Of a stretch of 64,000 nucleotides of DNA, positions 23,560 to 36,200 are shown in pieces (position 1 is the stretch's first letter; every line of letters starts with the position of its first letter). Source of the stretch: Harmonia axyridis (Eukaryota > Arthropoda > Insecta > Coleoptera > Coccinellidae); contig NC_059507.1 in NCBI RefSeq assembly GCF_914767665.1, positions 23,066,718-23,130,717 of the forward strand, written 5' to 3'. Below the pieces are notes generated by a model. The model was not told the DNA's origin. It saw nothing but the letters and a program-made list of their open reading frames with translations, and did no database searches. The translations under genes were made by a program, and so were the position numbers.

Positions 23560-23938
23560 ATAGTAATTTACGTAACAAGTCCGGAAAATAGGGTTTTTTT
23601 GGACGAATAGACGCTTACGCTCGTCCTGGAAGTCTGTTAATCCAAAAAAAACATTTTCGGGCGTGTTGCGTACAATATTTTTTCGGCAACCATGTAAAAT
23701 AACACTATCGCTGCTGCTTTCCATATTTTATTGCGATTGCGATAAAAAAACATGCAAATTTTTGACAACTAATTGCATATGAACTGTCAGCCGTTATCTC
23801 GGTTGCTATGGATTCTATGATGCTTTTCCGGCCTAGTCCGGGAAGTACGTACTTTCCGGACTAGGCCGGGAAATGCTAATTTCTCAGAGAAAAAGCGTCC
23901 GGGAAGTGCTCACTTCCCGGACGGTTGCCGAAAAAAAA
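23560..23938 (-). repeat. Hairpin-rich element, copy C (most complete single copy)
   Basis: A minus-strand copy with all parts: the 42-nt hairpin at 23828-23869 (21-bp arms, one mismatch, no loop), the 26-nt hairpin at 23897-23922 (12-bp arms, 2-nt loop), a single altered 17-bp unit near 23625, and the terminal GTTACGTAAATTACTATTA. It starts (minus strand) next to GGCAACC with a T run. It gives the reference layout for the copies at 6429, 7443 and 7771. Confidence 0.8.
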
Positions 23939-26244
23939 TATTGTTTTCTCAATTATCAAAAAAAACCTATCAGCTTAAACTGAAATTTGGAAATCAGTTG
24001 CAAAATAATAAAACGAATGATCATGGAAAATTTCATGGATATCGTATCATTGTGAGTTAAAAAAAATATTAAATTTTGGTGTCCAAAAAACATCCACAAA
24101 TTTCACTCAAATTTTGTTTGTTCATGAAGTTAATCGGTAAAGCTGTTACGAATTCATTTATGTACTTTTGACACGGAAAAAATAATCACCTTCACCTTCT
24201 GTCCATGAGGTCAGAAAACGCTGCATTTATTTAGAAAAAATATTTAAATTTCAACTAGGGCAAAAAAATTCGCCTTTAATTATTGTTTAACACCTAAATA
24301 AAAAGTTCACATGGACTTGCTGTGAATTCTGCTGAACTTTTGGATTATCAACGATTTTCTGTATTTATCCACAATATTTCAGCAAAATCTGATTAATAGT
24401 TTAGGAGACATCGAACTTTTTGAAAAATTCAGTGACATTAAAACTATCAAACTCAAAAGTAATTTCAACTTTATTGTCGTTATTTATTGAATCAATAAGT
24501 TTTAAGGATGCCATGATAATGATGTATCCCGAAAAAAATAATATTGACATTTAGTTTCCATTAATGAATCCAACTAGTGGAGATATTTTTAGTTGTTGCT
24601 CTTTCTCCTATTGATCTGAAGCGTAATAAGATTATTCGAATTTTTACTTTCGAGATCATGGTTTGTTCTAAGGCGAAATTGGACGACATATTAACTTCAT
24701 TGAAGGTAATCATTTGAAAAGGACATCGAAACATGAAAAATTTATCCAAGACTTCCATATAGCGCCAAAACAACTAGCTTTACGGGTTCTGTTCTGAAAC
24801 AACGATTCAAACTTTTGCCCAATGGTTTGGAGATTATACATTGATCACTAGAGATGAAATTAAAGAATTGCTGCCCAAGGCCAATAATAATTTATCCCAT
24901 TCATTTTTGAATGTGCGAAAAATGCATTGCTTAGTTGTTGTTTCGACTTGATAAGAATAACATTGAAATTGTTGTATATTCATTTTGTACAAATTCATCA
25001 AAGATTAACTTCTATAAAGAAAAGTTGATATTAGAACTATATTCAACACTCATTTATTTATTTTCATAATAAAATATTATGATTCACAAAAAAATTATTC
25101 AAGTAACAAAATATCAAAAATTACAAACAAATATTACATTAGCACGATCTACTCAAATATATTTTTTTCGATAGCTTCTGAATATCAGTTGTGCATTGAA
25201 ATTTTCAATATTAAATCCTTTGCACTATATGCGCTATTTATCAACATACTACAATACAAAATAGGATCTTTTCAATCTTACTTGTAAATATTTCATATTA
25301 TGCAAATGGAAGATTTGAGTTGACCTTGTATTTTTAATTGAAAATCTGATATTCATTTCGATTTCTTCAAATAATCAAGAATCTCCGAAAAGGACGTTTT
25401 ATTTTGTTCACAAAATATTATAGAATCACAAAAGCTGTATTTTCGAATCATTTGTCATATAATTAAAGTGTATTTGACTTATGAGAATAGGAAAAGATAG
25501 GAAATTAAAAATTGCCAAAGAACAAAACAGTTGTCCATAAAAAGTTATAATTTTTCATTCATTATTATTCTAGTAAATCTTCTTGAATTGAAAGTTTGGA
25601 CACTATAGATATTGACCTCTTGTGCAGATTTTGAATACTTGACAGTTATGAGTTCTGAACTCAAAAAGTTTCGAGGAAAAGGACCCCCTGATATTGTTTT
25701 GCACCAGAACTAGGGTCAAACTTGCTACGTCACTGTAAAAAGGTTACTGATTGAAATTCTCCAGGTAAGAGACATTTGTCGTTTTCTGAAAAAAAATTTT
25801 TAAATATTCAATTCTCACTTGCATTCGTTTTCAGTCGATTTGGCGATCGAAAAATAAAGAAAACGCCAAAAAAAATCTACCTTCATTGTCGCTGTCATTG
25901 TAAACTCCTAAAGTTTTAATTCCATAAAAAAAATCAAAATATGAGGTAAATTCATATAACTCCATTCTAATCTAAACTATCTCAACTATCCTAATCAAAC
26001 ACCATCTCCGAAAAAACCGCGAAGACGTCTCTGTTTGGGGAACTACCCGCCTATAACCACCCAATTCTCCCTATACGGTCCTGTAACAAGATGCGCAATC
26101 ATTAAATAAGATTGTCAAACATTCCGGCGCCAAAGCCACTCTGACTCACATCGATAAAATTGCGACAATGGTCCATGCAACACAACAAGAAGGTGTACAA
26201 ACTCTTCGTCGTTCATTTCCAAACGAAATTTTCCAAATATAGAT
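23939..26244. other. Intergenic stretch, nothing recognised
   Basis: About 2.3 kb of strongly AT-rich DNA without a frame, RNA gene or terminal repeat that I can support. The minus-strand frame 24561-24773 has no known signature. Confidence 0.4.
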
Positions 26245-27157
26245 ACACTGTGTCCGTAAAGTATGAAACAAATTCATTTTTAGCTAAACAGACCATTTTA
26301 AGAAATAATCCTGAAAGACGTTAATTTTTATTTTAATTTACCGTATTTTAAAATAATAATCCTATATACAGGGTGAATTACTTTCGAGTAATGACGTCAC
26401 CGTCATTTTCTTAAAAGGAACACCCCCATTTTGTCTCAATTTTTCGATTACTCTAGCTGAGCTGATTCCAAAAATGTATCAGATGTTGATTCCAATTGGT
26501 ACAGGGTGGACAAAAATACAATAGTTTTGTGTGTGCTCATAAAGGAACGCGTAATATTCTTTATTAGTTAAATTAACAATATGTATTATCAAAAATACTT
26601 ATTGTCTAGCGACAATTGGTTTGAATGTAACACCCTGTAGTTTGTTACATTTTCAGATTGATAGAAATGAAAATAAGAAATAATTTCTTTCATATTGTGT
26701 CCGCTAGACCACAAGTACCAAACATGTTTGGAAACAGCTCATTTTTATTTATCTAAAAATGTAACAAACTACAGGGTGTTACATTCAAACTAATTGCAGC
26801 TAGACAATAAGTATTTTTGATAATATTGTTAATTTAACTAATGAAGAATGTTACGCGTTACTTTATGAGCACACACAAAACTATTGTATTTTTGTCCACT
26901 CTGTACCAATTGGAATCAACATGTGATACATTTTTGGAATCAGCTCAGCTAGAGTAATCGAAAAATGGAGACAAAATGGGGGTGTTTCATTAAAAAAAAA
27001 TGACGGTGACGTCATTACTCGAAAGTAATTCACCCTGTATATTAGATTATTATTTTAAAATAAGGTAAATTAAAATAGAAAATCGACGTGTTTCAGGATT
27101 ATTTCTTAAATTGGTCTGTTCAGCTAAAAATGAAATTGTTCCATACTTTACGGACGG
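26245..27157. repeat. Palindromic element of about 910 bp (full copy)
   Basis: Outer ends are inverted copies: ACACTGTGTCCGTAAAGTAT at 26245 and, in reverse complement, the segment ending near 27157 (CCGTAAAGTATGGAACAATT). Mirrored inner blocks include GGTGAATTACTTTCGAGTAA, ATTCCAAAAATGTATCA, ACTATTGTATTTTTGTCCA-type and CACCCTGTAGTTTGTTACAT. TGACGTCA occurs once in each arm (26392 and 27007). A truncated relative is at 17291. Confidence 0.8.
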
Positions 27158-27828
27158 TAGGTAGATATATTTGTCGGGACTTTTCCAGAATTACCAGAGT
27201 TGAGAGAACTCCACTGAAGAGACCTCGTGGAAAATGAATCAATACGCTGTTGAATGTGTTGAATGTTTCGAGAACGGTGAAACGCAGCTTTTGTGGTCTC
27301 TCACTTTTTTTCTATAGGGGTGTTGATTTGTATAATTAGCTCCAAGCTAAACGCCACGTGACTCTCTGAACGGCTGTTTCTGAGTCGCCTACGCGTTCAT
27401 CAAAGATTAGAATACTGTTTGCGTTGTTCCAGGTCGGTAGAAATTGGATTTGTAGTATTTGTATACGTTGTAGGTCATTTTGATTCGATAGGAGCTTTTG
27501 AGATCGCTTGATGAAAAGAAATTCTAGCCTTACATTGAAGGCGAATCATAAAAATATGCAATATTACAGTAAAACGATAAAACGCAAATAAAAAATGGTT
27601 TTTCCACATATTATTCAAATTCCTGACACTGCATAATATCTTTTTCCCACTAGCGTTTCGAAAGTATTACTTTCCACATTCATTGACGATTGGAAAGTAG
27701 TAAGTACTACTTAGCCCTGATAGTCACTATCCGCACGCATAGGGCGGTCCTAGCAATTTTGTAAATCATTTGATTATGTAAATCGGTATCCTAACATCTC
27801 TAAAATATTTATATTTATACATTTATAT

Positions 27829-28450
27829 AAGGTGTACAACTTTGCTTCCGCCGTTTTGCTGTAGAAGGCTTTAGTGGTGGTCGAAATAAATAGATCGTAA
27901 ATGTCATATAATAAGCTTAGGTATTTGCAAATACAACGGCATCGAAATATTCATCGATTTGTGTCTGCATCATGAAGCTATTCTCGATTAAAAATGTCAG
28001 CTGACGAGCCACATTTCGTTATTTGCGGGAGGTTTTAATTCTCTGTCTTAATATGAAGAAATCTGCAGCTGAGGCTCAGCGAATGCTCTCAAATACCTAT
28101 GGTGAGGCCGCTATTGGTGAAAGAACGTGCCGACAGTGATTTCAACGCTTCAAGAACCGTGATTTTGACGTCGAAGCGACCAGCATGGCGGTTAAAAAAG
28201 AGAGAAGGTTTTCATTCTTGATCAAGACTCGTGTCAAACGCAACAAGAATTGGCAGGATCATTGGGAGTGACGCGATCATTTCAAAACGCCTGAAAGTCA
28301 TGGAAATGATTCAGAAACAAGAAAATTTGGTCCCATACGAGTTGAAGACGAGAGATGTTTAACGGCGTTTGTTTGCTGCTTGTAAAGCAAAGACGGAAGG
28401 AGTTCTGCATCGCATTGTGACTGGAGACGAAAAATGTGTGTTGAAATTTT
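27829..28450 (+). mobile_element. mariner transposon relic, copy 2 (5' part)
   Basis: Starts after a TA with the mariner terminal repeat AGGTGTACAACTTTGCTTCC, which copy 1 at 8735 has lost. It then runs parallel to that copy: TTTGTGTCTGC, AAGAAATCTGC, SAAEAQRMLSNTYGE near 28058, FQRFKNRDFDVEATSMAVKK near 28140, then a damaged helix-turn-helix region, and HRIVTGDEKCV near 28410. Here the first catalytic Asp (TGDEK) is intact. Similarity stops soon after, so the catalytic domain and 3' end are deleted. Frameshifts and stops make it inactive. Confidence 0.85.
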
Positions 28451-28669
28451 TTCAAGAAAGGAAAGGTTCAGGGCATGTAAAGAATACCTTTATTATTTTT
28501 CTTTATGACAAAATGGTAAATGGTTTCTTGGGGGGAGGGGTATGGTTTGTTGGAGGTGTTTGGTAATAAAAACAAATTTTTGACGACATTTTTTACTCAT
28601 ATCAATAATGAGGTTTGATGAACCAAACTACTCGAAAAAATTTTCTTTTATTACCAATTCGATTGTCCT

Positions 28670-29150
28670 TATCTTATACTGGGTGTTCCTGAATTGGAGG
28701 TACGTAGGAAAATGAGAGATTCCTTGGATAATGGTAAAAATAAAATGGCCCATAAACATGTGCCCGCAAACGCTTTGTTTTCGAGATACAGGGTGTTTCT
28801 TGTAGTCTTACTTTTTTGTGGTGCTTAACCAGTTTATCGAATCTTTATTGATCTTCTCTACATAGTTGGTAAATGAGTACCAAAACGTATAATTAATTTA
28901 TTTATCATAGCTACGTAACTGGATCTTCATAATGATATGGATTTTCCTGAGAATTGCTATATAGAGCTGTTTGAATTTTTTTCTGGCATACCAGATACTA
29001 CAAAAATACAACAAATCAAAAAGTGAACTGCTGAACCAGAGTTCCTTTTTATATTTTTCTAAACTACCAGTGGTTCACAAAAAAATAATTCTGGAGGAAA
29101 GAAGCTGGTAGGTACTATTCCAGAAAAAATTCACCCTGTAGATTTGTATT
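28670..29150 (-). repeat. Dispersed repeat, family of 54745 (inverse copy)
   Basis: Opposite in orientation to 54745-55410. Shared blocks include GAGAGATTCCTTGGATAAT, CAAACGCTTTGTTTTCGAGA, ACAGGGTGTTTCTTGTAGTC, ACGTATAATTAATTTATT and TTCACCCTGTAGATTTG. Other copies are near 15060-15200 and 39368-39822. Class unknown; the TACAGGGTG motifs tie it to the same broad group of non-autonomous elements. Confidence 0.65.
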
Positions 29151-32100
29151 CAAAATTAGGATATCAACTGATGTTTTCAGAAATAAATTGCAATTTGAAT
29201 GCAACACAATAAATTGTACAACACAGCCCAGACAATTTTTTGATGCATTATTCAGTTTAGTTCTTTGATAATTACTAATTGAAATAAGTGTATACCGATG
29301 ACGAATGCAAAAATCACAGAAGGCAAATAAGGGGCGAAGCCGAGAAAGCGGATAGTTAAAGGAAAATAATAAACCTCGGACAAAGACGAGCTCGTAGTGC
29401 AATAAAAGTACTCATCTTGAAAGCGATAATAAACTCATAAACCGTAAAGGGGTCCGATTTTTTACTGACGGGTCGATTTCAAAGGAAAGGAAAATGATTA
29501 TTATTGGTTCATTTTATGTCGAAATTTTCGTCCTTAGTCTTTGCGAGATTTCTGAAATTTTATATTTTGAAAATCTTTGGGGGGGTAATTACCCCCAGTA
29601 CCCCCCATTTCTACGCCCTTGAATGACGTAGTGATTTGATTTGAAAATATGTCACAGACAGGAAGTTTTGACTACAAATGTGTGTTCAAAATACTGAAAT
29701 GAGTATATTGCAGTTAAAATCTAAATGCGATATTTCATAAAAAAATTTTATGAATAGAAAATTGAAGAAGTGTTCTTGATTGACACCAGAGTTTTTCTAC
29801 TTAGCTCGTTCCTTGTATATTGCGTATTTGTTTCGAATCAATAATGTTTATCCACAAATAAAAAAATTATATCCAGTATACGTCATATTATCATACTACG
29901 CAATAAAATTTCACTCGAAGAGTATATGCAATCGAGATGGATCAAGCGAATATTTTTTTCCGTACCGTTATGAATTTATAAACTATAGAACATAAAACAG
30001 GTATTCGAACGGTAATTAACGAGAGGATAACATATAACTAATAACCGACAATTAAGAAATGATCAACATTTCTTTTTTTCTGAATATCATAAATATTTTC
30101 ACACAACTTCAAATACAACCAGAGACAACACTCTTTCAAATAAATTCTTAAATCTTTCTAGGCAAAAAATATTAGACTCTGCAAAAGTTACAGCGTTAGC
30201 GATAGCGTTAATACTATATTCAGTATCATTCATATCATAATAATACTCTCCGTCTTAATTTACATCTTTATTAATTTTGTTGTAATTTTTTATATCCATT
30301 CCCTAATTATCTTTCCATACAGATAAGTGAACAAAAGAACAGGAAGTAAAGGCCACAAAGGACACCTTCATTGATTCTTAAAAAGAATATGTACAGTGAA
30401 ACGTATAGTCAAGTGTTTTATTTATTTTCTTTTATCAATATTAAAATCATGTTCCACCAAGTGATATGCGAGGAATCAATTTCGAATATGTAGAGTTATA
30501 TGAAAGTCATTTTGGAAAAAGGAGAATACCAGAAGTACAAATTTAAAAAAAAAATGTTAGAAATTGTCTGTAGTATAATCCCGAAAACCAGTCGAATTTT
30601 TAGATTTTTTTTGTTGAAAAAATGGTTCTTTCATAATACTTTTCCAACGATTTAATTAATAATGAAAAAAATTTTTCGTATATGGCACTCGATTGTTTAT
30701 ATACTACCAAGTGACGTCATTGATGTAAAATATTTGAATATTCAAGTGAATATAAAATATCCACGTTTGATGTATCGAATGATCAATGAACTGAATAATT
30801 TGAAAAATTTGTCTTGTTATAGATAATATTATATGAAGAAAACTAGGATGAAGCAAATGAAATCGAGCTGTGATTGATTTTATATTTATTATTTACCATT
30901 TGAGAGGAGCAAAGTATCATATTACATTAACAGTGGATGAACCAAATTCTCTCTACAATATCTGCAAACTTCGAAACATTTTTGTGAATAAAAAAATTTC
31001 GTCAATTACTTTAAGTGCATACATACTTTTTGTATTGGAATATGGTTTTTCCATAATAATGCCTATGTTTGATAGTTTTTCCGATAACATATTTAGTTCG
31101 TCCGTGAACAGTACTATCATATATAGATGGAAAATTTTTAATTTTGCTTAATGAATAAGTCACAAAATCCAGTGGCCCGCTTACGTTAAACACACTGTAC
31201 TTATTCAAACTGTCACTATCAAAAAAGCAAAATCAATATCTAGAAAAAACTAGAATAAGTAGAATTAGGTAATTGTACTGTTGAACTATTTCAACCTTTT
31301 TTGATACAAATGTTGGAATAAGTAATTTAGTTAACAGCTCAGCACAGAATATTGTTGAAAACTGCGGAATGAAAGGTGAGAAACAATCTGAGATACACTA
31401 ACTAGCACATGAGCAATTGTAAGCAAGTCACAAATCACGGTTGTCTCATTGATAGGTGCAGGTTTTACCGCAGAAAATGAACAAAAAATCAATTGGCCTT
31501 AGAGGTAAAACCAGATTATATAAGTAAGAAAAAAGGTCATGAGATTTTCATTTAACTCCCATTGACCTCAGTGAGATCTCTCAGAAACTGTGAGCTTGTG
31601 TAAGTTCATCTATAGATATAGGTTTTGTTACTGTGTCCCCACGCCACTTCAGATACAGCACTTTACCTTAATTTTTTTTTATGGAAAGCTATCTTTAACT
31701 CATTGAGCAAGGAAATTACAAATTTATCCCATCCCCTTGAGTTTAGCAAATCTTCACCAGTTCAAAATACACTGTGCTTTCGAGGCATTATTGTTTTTTC
31801 TTGAATGTTTAATGTTTGCTTCTCTTTGCCAAAGAAATTATTTGCATATTCCAACTATGTATTGTCTTTTATTTTAAATTCTAACTGATACTATGAAAAT
31901 TATTGTTCTATTTATTGATATGCCCAAAGAATAGACTTCACAAACGACATACAATGAGTTTATTTAAAACAAAAATATATATTTTAAATGCAAAAAAATT
32001 CAAATGTGAATCTTTCATGAGGTTTGGATGCAGCGTTTAAGATTCTTAATGGACCAAATAGTTTCAGAGTTATAGATATCTCAGTAATTATTCGCCAATT

Positions 32101-33239
32101 TTACTAAAATTTTGGCGTGTCATTCAGTTATGCGAAAATTCAGCTTTATAGCTGAACTGGATTCGGTGAACTTAATTCACGATGACGTCAGTTTGAAGTA
32201 AATAAGTGTATAATTTGCTTCTTCATTTAGTTTTGATGTGAATTTTGATATCTTTACAATAAAATTTGATAGTTATTATGACGAACACGAATTTTGATGA
32301 ATAAATTCAATTTCCCTATATTGAGCACATTAAAAATTTAAGCCCCTTAATGCAACATTGAAATTTAACCTCAAGCAGATTGCTTTAGTAAGACATCAAG
32401 AATGTAATGAATCAAATAATCTGTGTAATGAAGATCTTTACTAAGATCAAAATAATCTTCAAGATAGAAAACGGTTAAATCATAAGGAAAACAAAAAATT
32501 TCATATAAGGCACTTGATTGTTCACACTTCCAAGTGACGTCATTGGCAAAAAATTTAATTTTGGCCGGTAGTGAACATTTCACTTTTTTGATTGATATAT
32601 TTTTTTTAAATATTCAAATAAATTGAAAATACCCACGTTTGATGTGTCCAATAAACAATAGACTGAAACATTTGAAAAATTTGTTTTGGTATATAGAGAA
32701 TATTCTACGAAGAAACTTAGGATGCAGCAAATGAAATGAAGGTGTGTATAATTTTATATTTATTATTTGCTATCTGAAAAATATTGAGTACCAAATTACA
32801 TTAAAAGTGGATGAACCAAATTTTCTCGATAATATCTGTAAACTTTGAAACATTTTTGTACATACAAAAATTTTGTCGAGGTACCAATTACTATAAGTGC
32901 ATATTTGGTAAAGATAAGAAAAAATTTTATGAATTAAAAAAAAAATTATATCTATGTGTAACACAAAAAATTACAATGACAGCTTCTGATCTCGTAACAG
33001 ATACTTGTTCGACTTATAAGGAAATATTATACATATATTGAACATTCTCTTTGCTAACTCTTAACATATCTGTATCTTTCAATAACACAAAATCAAAATT
33101 AAAACATTATCCATGTAAAAATCAATATGTAACGTCAATATTACAAAAACTTCCCAAAAGAATAAATTCACATATTCTTTCATACAATCGCTCTATAAAA
33201 ACTATATTTAGGTTAGAAAACTAAATTTCAATAGTTTCG
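29151..33239. other. Gene-poor stretch downstream of Ndf
   Basis: It contains a duplicated block (separate entry) and presumably the 3' untranslated region of Ndf next to 33239. The candidate poly(A) signal on the minus strand (TTTATT on the plus strand at 32759-32764) is about 480 bp past the stop. Open frames here are short and unrecognised. Confidence 0.4.
30640..32930 (+). repeat. Duplicated block (30640-31030 and 32490-32930)
   Basis: Two direct copies about 1.85 kb apart. Shared phrases in order: GGCACTCGATTGTTTA or GGCACTTGATTGTTCA, CCAAGTGACGTCATTG, CCACGTTTGATGT, AGCAAATGAAAT, TTATATTTATTATTTG, GTGGATGAACCAAATT and GAAACATTTTTGT. The copies differ at many positions. Related sequence, partly inverted, occurs at 58200-58250. 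It is either an old local duplication or two insertions of one repeat. Confidence 0.65.
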
Positions 33240-36200
33240 TTAATATTTAGACTTCATAAAAACACACGAACAATCTTGTCCGTCGTAACCAAGACGTCTT
33301 GCATGCTTAAGTATTTCGTTGGTTGTCGATGCCATCAAGAGTGGCTGTTTGATGTTGTTCGAAAGGTCTAAGCATAACTTTATATCTTTTTGCATGTGTT
33401 GTAAGGGATGATCGGGATTTTGAAAATCGCGACTAACAATCCTTTCCGCTTTGCGCTGCAGGTACGGACTGGCCATGTTCGTCACGTTGAAAATTTCTAA
33501 GACTATTTTTGTGGATATCCCTGACCTGTCTGCCAAACTGAACGCCTCGCTCAGACCAACCATGGCGATGCTGTTGATCATGTTGAGCACCATGTTCATT
33601 TTGGCGGCGTAGCCAACGTTACCGAGGTAGAAGGCCGTTTTGCCCATAGCCTTGAAGCAACTCTGGCATTTCTCGAAGAGGGCATGGTCGCCTGCCGTCA
33701 ATATGACCAAATTGCTTTCTTCTGCCTCTTTCTTGCTGCCTTGAAGTTGAGCCTCGAGGTAGAAGCCACCCTTGGTTTGGATGGATTTGCAGAAGTCCAT
33801 GGAGGTTTCGGGGTCAATGCCTGTCATTTCTACGTAGCCTTTTCCTTCTAAAGCGTTGTCGCAAGATAAAACTCCCAAGTTCCCGTAAAGTATCTGGAAA
33901 ATTATGTACATTATTAACGTTTTGTGATTATATTTGTGAAAAATTAGTATCTATACAAGGAGAGTCTCAAATCCGCCATTCAGCGTTTTTGAGCATTTGG
34001 AGCGCCTTCCAGTTGAGCACTTTAGTTCAATCTTTGATTTACAGTCGGGCGGCCGAGTCCCAAGCTGCCCGACTGTAAATACACTGCAAGCCGGCTTCCA
34101 AGGAGCCTGGTGAGTGGGCGTCATTAAAGTAACGCAACTAAAGATTCCTCTCATCTAATGAAACACTTTTTTCATTTACTATTCAACCAGGTTCGGCTCG
34201 GGTAAAAAGTTGATAAGTACATATTTAATGATTTTACAATGGGACAATGCAGTTCTTTCGATGTTTACACCACCGAGATAACACAGAATTGGATCATTTT
34301 GAATACAGATGATCAATTAATTATATTATTTATTTGCTAGTTCTTTGCCAGATCCACGGATAATAAAGTTGAAGTTGCAGTAGATAAATTTTGCATATTA
34401 TTATAAAGTTGAAGCTCAAACAGCTGTGAACACAGCCAGTCCCTAAATAAAATAACGTTGAATAAGTCCAATTTAATTGAGAGAAACTATTCGAGAATGA
34501 AAATGACGTTTCTAATTTATGCATAAAATTATGAAAATCAATGTAATCAATAAAGTTCTCTCTCTCTCTCAAATAGGATCACAGCTAGTTTTTTATTATC
34601 TGTATTAGTAGGAGTATTTCGGAAAAATCATTAAATATCATCAATGTAATGAAATATAGGCAAAATGTATACGAAATGGGGTTTTATTGTTTTACATCAA
34701 GCGCTGAATTGAAAATATCAAAAAAATCATCAATGTTGAGTATGCGTTTTACAGTTCAATTTCAATATCATCACAAAAATCCCAGAGAATATCAATTCAA
34801 TCCATGGAACGGGTTTTTGGTTTCATTTGATCGAATTTTCAAAAAATTTAAGGATCACGATTTTCGATTCAAATGTTCATAATCTCCAACAAAATGAAGA
34901 AGTTGATTTTTTGAGTTTTTTTGTTTGCATTTTTATCGATAACAGAACAAAACAATAACAGAATCCATGAAATAAATTCATTGAAAATTTAAAAAAAAAA
35001 ATCTAATGCGATTCCGTAATTTCATTCCACGATCTTGATGATAGAAACCAAATTAAATTCGAAATGAAGTTGATATACCCAAGGGAATTTCGAAATCGAT
35101 CTACTCGCTTTTCAGAAATTGCATATCTCAACTTTTCATCTGTAGAATTTTTACAACGTTAAAAAAGCCAGTTTATTCTCAAAACGAATTTGCAAAATTT
35201 GAATTTTTTTGTTGATTTCCTAACATGGTTAGAATGCGTGATCCTTCAATTTTCATTTCAAATTGGATCGAATGAAACAAAAAAACCGCTTCATGGATTG
35301 AAATGAAATTCTATAGGATTTTTGTGGTGATATTGAACTGTAAAACGCATACTCAACATTGATGGTGTTATTGATATTTTCAATTCAGCGCTTGATTATC
35401 CAAAAAGCCTCCAAAAGCCCTTTTTTATCAACTTTACAAATTAATGTAGAGAACGAAGAAAATTTTTTTCCGAAAATACCATAGCAACTTCTTGTGAAGA
35501 ATTCATTCAAGATTTCAAAACATCCCCTGAATTTTCTGTGCAAACATTGATTGGTGAGATATTGAATTCAAAGTTCGATATTTCAGAGAGAAAAGCTCGT
35601 ATCGAAATTTTGAAAGAGGATATTGAAGGGAATCCATAATGTGGTTAAATTGGAAAAAATTTCTGATTCTATACGCCAAAAAATAAAAACTGAAAAAATT
35701 TCGCAGAAATTGTAGACACGGTATTCATTAGGATTGAGCGGTACACGTTGCTTGAAAAATTTTTTCATCATGAGATCCCTAAACTATAAACTTCAAGCTT
35801 CAAAAAGCTTCTTTTCAAATTGAGATACGACCATTGTTATCGAAAAAACTGCCATTTCAAAAACCGCTTAATATTTCGAATTTTATTTTGATCCTTTAAT
35901 TTATTCCCCTAGTGAATATTATACATGACTCTTATTCTGAAAACTAAGCGCGGCAACATGGCCATAGCAGTTTCCGAAGTCTTTCCTCGTTCAGAGCTAG
36001 ATTCATAATTAAGGTGTAATTTTTCACTGATTTTTAATCATTCAACCTTGAATATCTTTAACCTAGAGCGTCTAGTGGGAAACTATGAAAAATTAATTTT
36101 ATTTTTTTAAATTATCGAGTATTCTAATAGACTTTACATTATTTCTAATTGCTTACTTCACGCTGATTTCGTACAGTTTTATGGATCGGCGAAGCTAAAA

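Noticed and set aside
34555..34570. TC dinucleotide run
   Set aside because: Very short microsatellite of no evident importance.
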